Of a stretch of DNA of 64,000 bases, positions 60,693-64,000 are shown one piece after another. Every line of letters starts with the position of its first letter. Position 1 is the stretch's first letter. Source of the stretch: JANQJA01 sp965267485 (GTDB lineage Bacteria; Pseudomonadota; Gammaproteobacteria; Pseudomonadales; Azotimanducaceae). A program made the position numbers and the translations under genes. The DNA lies in NCBI GenBank assembly GCA_965267485.1, contig OZ254080.1, forward strand, positions 682,001 to 746,000, in the 5' to 3' direction. The notes beneath the pieces were generated by a model that was not told where the DNA came from, did no database searches, and worked only from the letters and a program-made list of their open reading frames with translations.

Positions 60693-61145
60693 TTGCCTTA
60701 CTTTTTTCGCATCCATGCCGACTTGAACCTCGTCTACAAGAAGGTGTGGGGGATCTATGACGATGCCGCCTCGCGAGAGGCGCATGCACTATGGGACGAG
60801 ATGACCGCGAACGACCCTGCGATCGAGGCGTACGACGAGCTGCAGGACCTGACCGGCGTCACCGATTACCGGGTATCGATCGCGCTGATCCACCAGCTGG
60901 CGGATCGTTATGCGTCACGCTGGCAGGGTGATGCGCACCGACCGAAGCGAATGGCGTATGTGGTTCCGTCTCCGGAAGCCTACGGCACGGGACGGGTTTA
61001 CGGCACGCTGATGGAGGCGACAGCTATCGAGTTCCGGGCGTGTCACGACTTTGCGGAGGCGGCCGAGTGGCTCGGCCTTGACGCTTTGGAGATCGAGCGC
61101 GTCATCGAATCCGGGACCGACGAGACCGGTACGCAGACTACGTGA
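60693..61145 (+). CDS. Uncharacterised small protein, possibly SpoIIAA-like
   Basis: 150 residues from TTG 60693 (PYFFRIHADLNLVYKKVWG follows). Predicted alpha/beta with no signal peptide or membrane helix. Features such as ASREAHALWDEMTANDPAIE, DYRVSIALIHQLADRYAS and PEAYGTGRVYGTLMEATAIE resemble short STAS/SpoIIAA-like proteins of unknown role, but I cannot assign it with confidence. It follows the rpoD terminator, so it needs its own promoter. Its 3' end overlaps the convergent rlmKL by 8 bases. Confidence 0.7.
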   Translation: MPYFFRIHADLNLVYKKVWGIYDDAASREAHALWDEMTANDPAIEAYDELQDLTGVTDYRVSIALIHQLADRYASRWQGDAHRPKRMAYVVPSPEAYGTGRVYGTLMEATAIEFRACHDFAEAAEWLGLDALEIERVIESGTDETGTQTT

Positions 61146-63294
61146 TCCGGAAGCAGTGATGGATCTTCGGATGCCGGCTGAAGTCGGGCGGTATGGTGGC
61201 TCGCGTGATGTCTTCAACGGAGAAGTCGGCGCTGACCTGCTCGTCGAGTCGGAACTGCCGCAGGTTCGTTGAGAAGTAGAGCGCGCCTCCCCTGGCAAGC
61301 AGCGCCATACAGCGCTGAATCATTTCGGCGTGGTCGCGTTGCACGTCCAGCGTCGATTTCATCCGCTTGGAATTCGAGAACGTCGGCGGGTCCAGGAAGA
61401 TCAGGTCAAAACGCTCGTTCGCCTGATCGAGCCATTGCAGGCAGTCTGCCTGATGGAGTTCATGTATCGACGTGTCGATGCCATTGAGCTGGAAATTCTT
61501 TCTCGCCCAGTCCAGGTAGGTCGCCGACATGTCGACGCTCAGTGACGATGATGCGCCGCCCAGCGCAGCGTGCAGGGTCGCCACGCCCGTGTAGCAGAAC
61601 AGGTTCAGAAAGCGCTTGCCCGCGGCCTCGCTGCCGAGCCTGAAGCGGATCGGCCGATGATCGAGGAACAGGCCCGTATCGAGATAGTCTTCGAAGTTGA
61701 CGAGCACCCGGCAAGGGCCTTCGCTGACTTCGACGTGGGCAGCACCGGCGCCAAGTTTCTCGTATTGGTCGGAACCCCGCTGGCGAGCTCTCACCTTGAA
61801 GAACAATTGCTCGTCGCTGACTTCGAAGCAATCCTGAACGACGGTTCGAACCTCCCGCAGCCGTCGCCTCGCCTTGCGCGCGTCAATCTGTTTCGGGGGC
61901 TCGTATTCCTGGACGGAGAGCCATGGCTGATCAAGCGCGCTGTCGTGGCGGTAGACATCAATGGCAACAGCGTAGTCCGGCAGGTCGGCATCGTAGACCC
62001 GGTAGCATGCGACGTGCTCACGCCGCGTCCACTTGCCGAGCTGTCGCTCATTCTTCTGCAGACGATTCCTGAAATCCCCCGCTTGCGTCGACAGCTCTTC
62101 TGTGGATATTCGCGCCGGCAGGCGATCGTAGCGAAAGTAGTTCGCGGGCTCGATCTCGAAGTGAATGAGCCGGCACGCGATGGCCCCGTTGTACAGCGTG
62201 TTCTGCCGCGCTGCGCGCATTCCGATCGCCTTGCCGAGATCGGGATCTTCGGTATACACCGCGGCGCGCCACCCCTCGAAGTACGACTTCATGACATTAC
62301 CGAGGTGTTGATAGAGCGCAGGCAGTTCGCCCGATTCCATCAGCCTTTTGCCGTAGGGCGGATTACAGACGAGGAGGCCCTCGCGCGGAAAGTCGTGGCG
62401 AAAGTCGGCGATATCCTGATAGGCGAACCGGGTGTGGTCTTCCAGACCGAGCCGCGCGGCGTTATCACGGGCGGCGTCCAGGACGCGCCGGTCGGCATCG
62501 AATCCCATCAGGGATGGCATCTGCCGCAGACCGACTTCCCGGCGGTGCCCGGCTTCTGCGAGCAGGCGGGTCCAGATCGCCTCGTGATGTTTTGGCCAGC
62601 GCGAGAAGCCAAACGACGGCCGGAGCAGACCCGGTGCAATGTCGGCCGCCATTTGTGCCGCTTCGAGAACCAGCGTTCCGGACCCGCACATCGGGTCGAC
62701 CAGCGATCCTCCGTTCTCGCAGATCTCGGGCCACTTCGCTCGCATCAGGATGGCCGCTGCCAGGTTTTCCTTGAGCGGCGCGGCGCCGGTCGAGAGCCGG
62801 TAGCCTCGCTGATGGAGGCTGTTGCCCGAGAGATCGACGTAAAGCGTGGCCTCTTCGCGGTGAATGTGGCAGTTGAAGCGAATGTCGGGCGATTGCGTAT
62901 CGACAGACGGGCGCTCGCCTGTGCGCTCGACAAACCCGTCGACGATGGCGTCCTTGATGCGCAGCGCGGCGAAGTGGCTGTGGTCGATCCGTGCCGATGA
63001 CAGCGTGACGTCGATCGCGAACGTCATCGTCCCATCGAGGTGAGCAAGCCAGTCGATGGTGCGCGCGCCTTCGTAGAGCGCGTCGGTATCCGGTGCCGGA
63101 AACCGCGAGATGGCCAGCAGCACCCGGTTGGCAATTCTCGACCAGAGACAGGTCCGGTATGCACACTCCAGGTCTCCCGAAAAGGCGACGCCGCCACGAG
63201 CCTCGCTGACCTCAGCGCCGCCGAATGCCCTGATCTCCTCGGCCAGCAGGTCGTTCATTCCTCTCGGGGTTGTAGCGAAGAGCGAGTGGGTCAT
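61138..63294 (-). CDS. rlmL: 23S rRNA (G2445-N2)/(G2069-N7) methyltransferase RlmKL
   Basis: Bifunctional fusion of two methyltransferases. About 718 residues from ATG 63294. The N-terminal THUMP domain starts THSLFATTPRGMNDLLAEEI. RlmL part: DPMCGSGTLVLEAAQMA (SAM loop) and the catalytic LLVCNPPYGKRLMES. RlmK part: LNLFCYTGVATLHAALGGAS, DMSATYLDWARKNFQLNGID and LIFLDPPTFSNSKRM. Length and order match the E. coli fusion. The alternative in-frame start six codons upstream is less likely. It is divergent from the sensor gene at 63346. Confidence 0.96.
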   Translation of the reverse strand: MTHSLFATTPRGMNDLLAEEIRAFGGAEVSEARGGVAFSGDLECAYRTCLWSRIANRVLLAISRFPAPDTDALYEGARTIDWLAHLDGTMTFAIDVTLSSARIDHSHFAALRIKDAIVDGFVERTGERPSVDTQSPDIRFNCHIHREEATLYVDLSGNSLHQRGYRLSTGAAPLKENLAAAILMRAKWPEICENGGSLVDPMCGSGTLVLEAAQMAADIAPGLLRPSFGFSRWPKHHEAIWTRLLAEAGHRREVGLRQMPSLMGFDADRRVLDAARDNAARLGLEDHTRFAYQDIADFRHDFPREGLLVCNPPYGKRLMESGELPALYQHLGNVMKSYFEGWRAAVYTEDPDLGKAIGMRAARQNTLYNGAIACRLIHFEIEPANYFRYDRLPARISTEELSTQAGDFRNRLQKNERQLGKWTRREHVACYRVYDADLPDYAVAIDVYRHDSALDQPWLSVQEYEPPKQIDARKARRRLREVRTVVQDCFEVSDEQLFFKVRARQRGSDQYEKLGAGAAHVEVSEGPCRVLVNFEDYLDTGLFLDHRPIRFRLGSEAAGKRFLNLFCYTGVATLHAALGGASSSLSVDMSATYLDWARKNFQLNGIDTSIHELHQADCLQWLDQANERFDLIFLDPPTFSNSKRMKSTLDVQRDHAEMIQRCMALLARGGALYFSTNLRQFRLDEQVSADFSVEDITRATIPPDFSRHPKIHHCFRIT

Positions 63295-63345
63295 GGCGCG
63301 GGAGTCTAGCATGCGCCCCGGGAGTCAGGACTTGAGGGGATTTTG

Positions 63346-64000
63346 ATGGCACACTGGCTGCCAACGGATAGCAAGCAATGGACCATGCGACGCTACACAC
63401 TGGTCCCTGTTGTTCTGTGGGTACTGGGCATCCTGCTCGTCGTGCTCCTCAGCCAGCGGGAACGACATGTTGAACTCGATCGGCTTGCGTTAGAGACGCG
63501 AGTCACGGGAGAGCAGGTGCAGCTCAGGCTCGAGGCGTGCCTGGGTTCACGGGTTGCGCTGGTACGTGCGCTTTCCGGCTACTGGGACGACGTCGATGGC
63601 ATTCGCGCGGAGTGGCAGCCGGTTGCCGGCTCGCTGATCAATCTGTTCCCCGGCATTCAGGCGCTCAACTTCGTCGACCCCGACTCGGTGATCAGGATCG
63701 TCGTTCCGGAGGCGCCCAACCGCGCCGCCCTGGGTCGTGTTCTCCTCGAGAATCCGAATCCCTCTGTCGTCGCCGCGATCAGCAAGGCGAACGCCATGCT
63801 GACGCGGACGAATCCGATCGAACTGCTCCAGTCAGGCAAGGGATTCACGGTCTATGACCGGATTGAATCACCGTCGGGTCGGTTGCTCGGCTACGCGAAC
63901 GGTGTCTTTCGTATCGATGACCTGATGCGCGCCTGTCTCTTTGAAGCCACGCTTGAACGACGCTTTCAGCTAGCGCTTGCTGAACCCCTGGGCGGTGAGA
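63346..64000 (+). CDS. Membrane sensor protein with extracytoplasmic CHASE-like domain (partial, 3' end beyond window)
   Basis: 218 codons remain open to the window end. ATG 63346 follows GAGGGG with 8-base spacing. One N-terminal membrane helix (YTLVPVVLWVLGILLVVLLS), then a periplasmic region with helical VELDRLALETRVTGEQVQLR and a CHASE-like segment (GIQALNFVDPDSVIRIV, LLQSGKGFTVYDRIESPSGR, GYANGVFRIDDLMRACL). Such domains precede histidine kinase, GGDEF or cyclase outputs; the output here lies outside the window, so the class is unknown. Confidence 0.75.
   Translation, partial: MAHWLPTDSKQWTMRRYTLVPVVLWVLGILLVVLLSQRERHVELDRLALETRVTGEQVQLRLEACLGSRVALVRALSGYWDDVDGIRAEWQPVAGSLINLFPGIQALNFVDPDSVIRIVVPEAPNRAALGRVLLENPNPSVVAAISKANAMLTRTNPIELLQSGKGFTVYDRIESPSGRLLGYANGVFRIDDLMRACLFEATLERRFQLALAEPLGGE

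Overview
The window is chromosomal DNA of a high-GC gammaproteobacterium. Three conserved gene blocks support this: surA-lptD facing amgK-murU; trpGDC, a Vfr/Crp gene, an OsmC gene, coq7 and a HIT gene in an order resembling Pseudomonas; and the macromolecular-synthesis block rpsU-yqeY-dnaG-rpoD next to tsaD-folB-folK. The genus cannot be named from sequence alone; a marine or sediment lineage outside Pseudomonas is a guess based on acidic proteins and local differences (no gph between rpe and trpE, no speD next to coq7). I saw no tRNA, rRNA, insertion sequence, integrase or CRISPR array.

Layout. 1-5959: outer-membrane biogenesis (surA cut by the window edge, lptD), divergent peptidoglycan-recycling genes amgK-murU, then rpe. 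5955-10110: tryptophan genes trpE-G-D-C behind a probable leader peptide (trpL) with three Trp codons. 10107-15324: regulation and signalling, with Crp, OsmC, coq7, hinT, a cyclic-nucleotide-binding/rhodanese fusion, a PP2C phosphatase, and a divergent adenylate cyclase-FHA fusion. 15499-18840: a membrane Ser/Thr kinase with a long N-terminal array of threonine motifs and a periplasmic formylglycine-generating-enzyme-like domain. 19037-49591: a two-partner secretion (type Vb) pair, TpsB and a 9551-residue TpsA exoprotein that alone fills 28.7 kb and is built of nested repeats. 49641-53855: an RND pump with its adaptor. 53940-55841: folK, folB, tsaD. 56000-60553: rpsU, yqeY, dnaG, and rpoD split by a -1 frame change. 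60693-64000: a small unknown protein, rlmKL, and the start of a membrane sensor.

How they may work together. The kinase, PP2C phosphatase and FHA protein have the parts of the threonine-phosphorylation pathway known from type VI secretion (PpkA/PppA/Fha), but no type VI genes are present. They sit directly before a type Vb system. A cyclase, a cyclic-nucleotide-binding protein and a Crp regulator lie in the same 9 kb. I infer that this may be a phospho-threonine and cAMP signalling island controlling surface display of the giant exoprotein. The individual gene calls are well supported; the link between them is a hypothesis.
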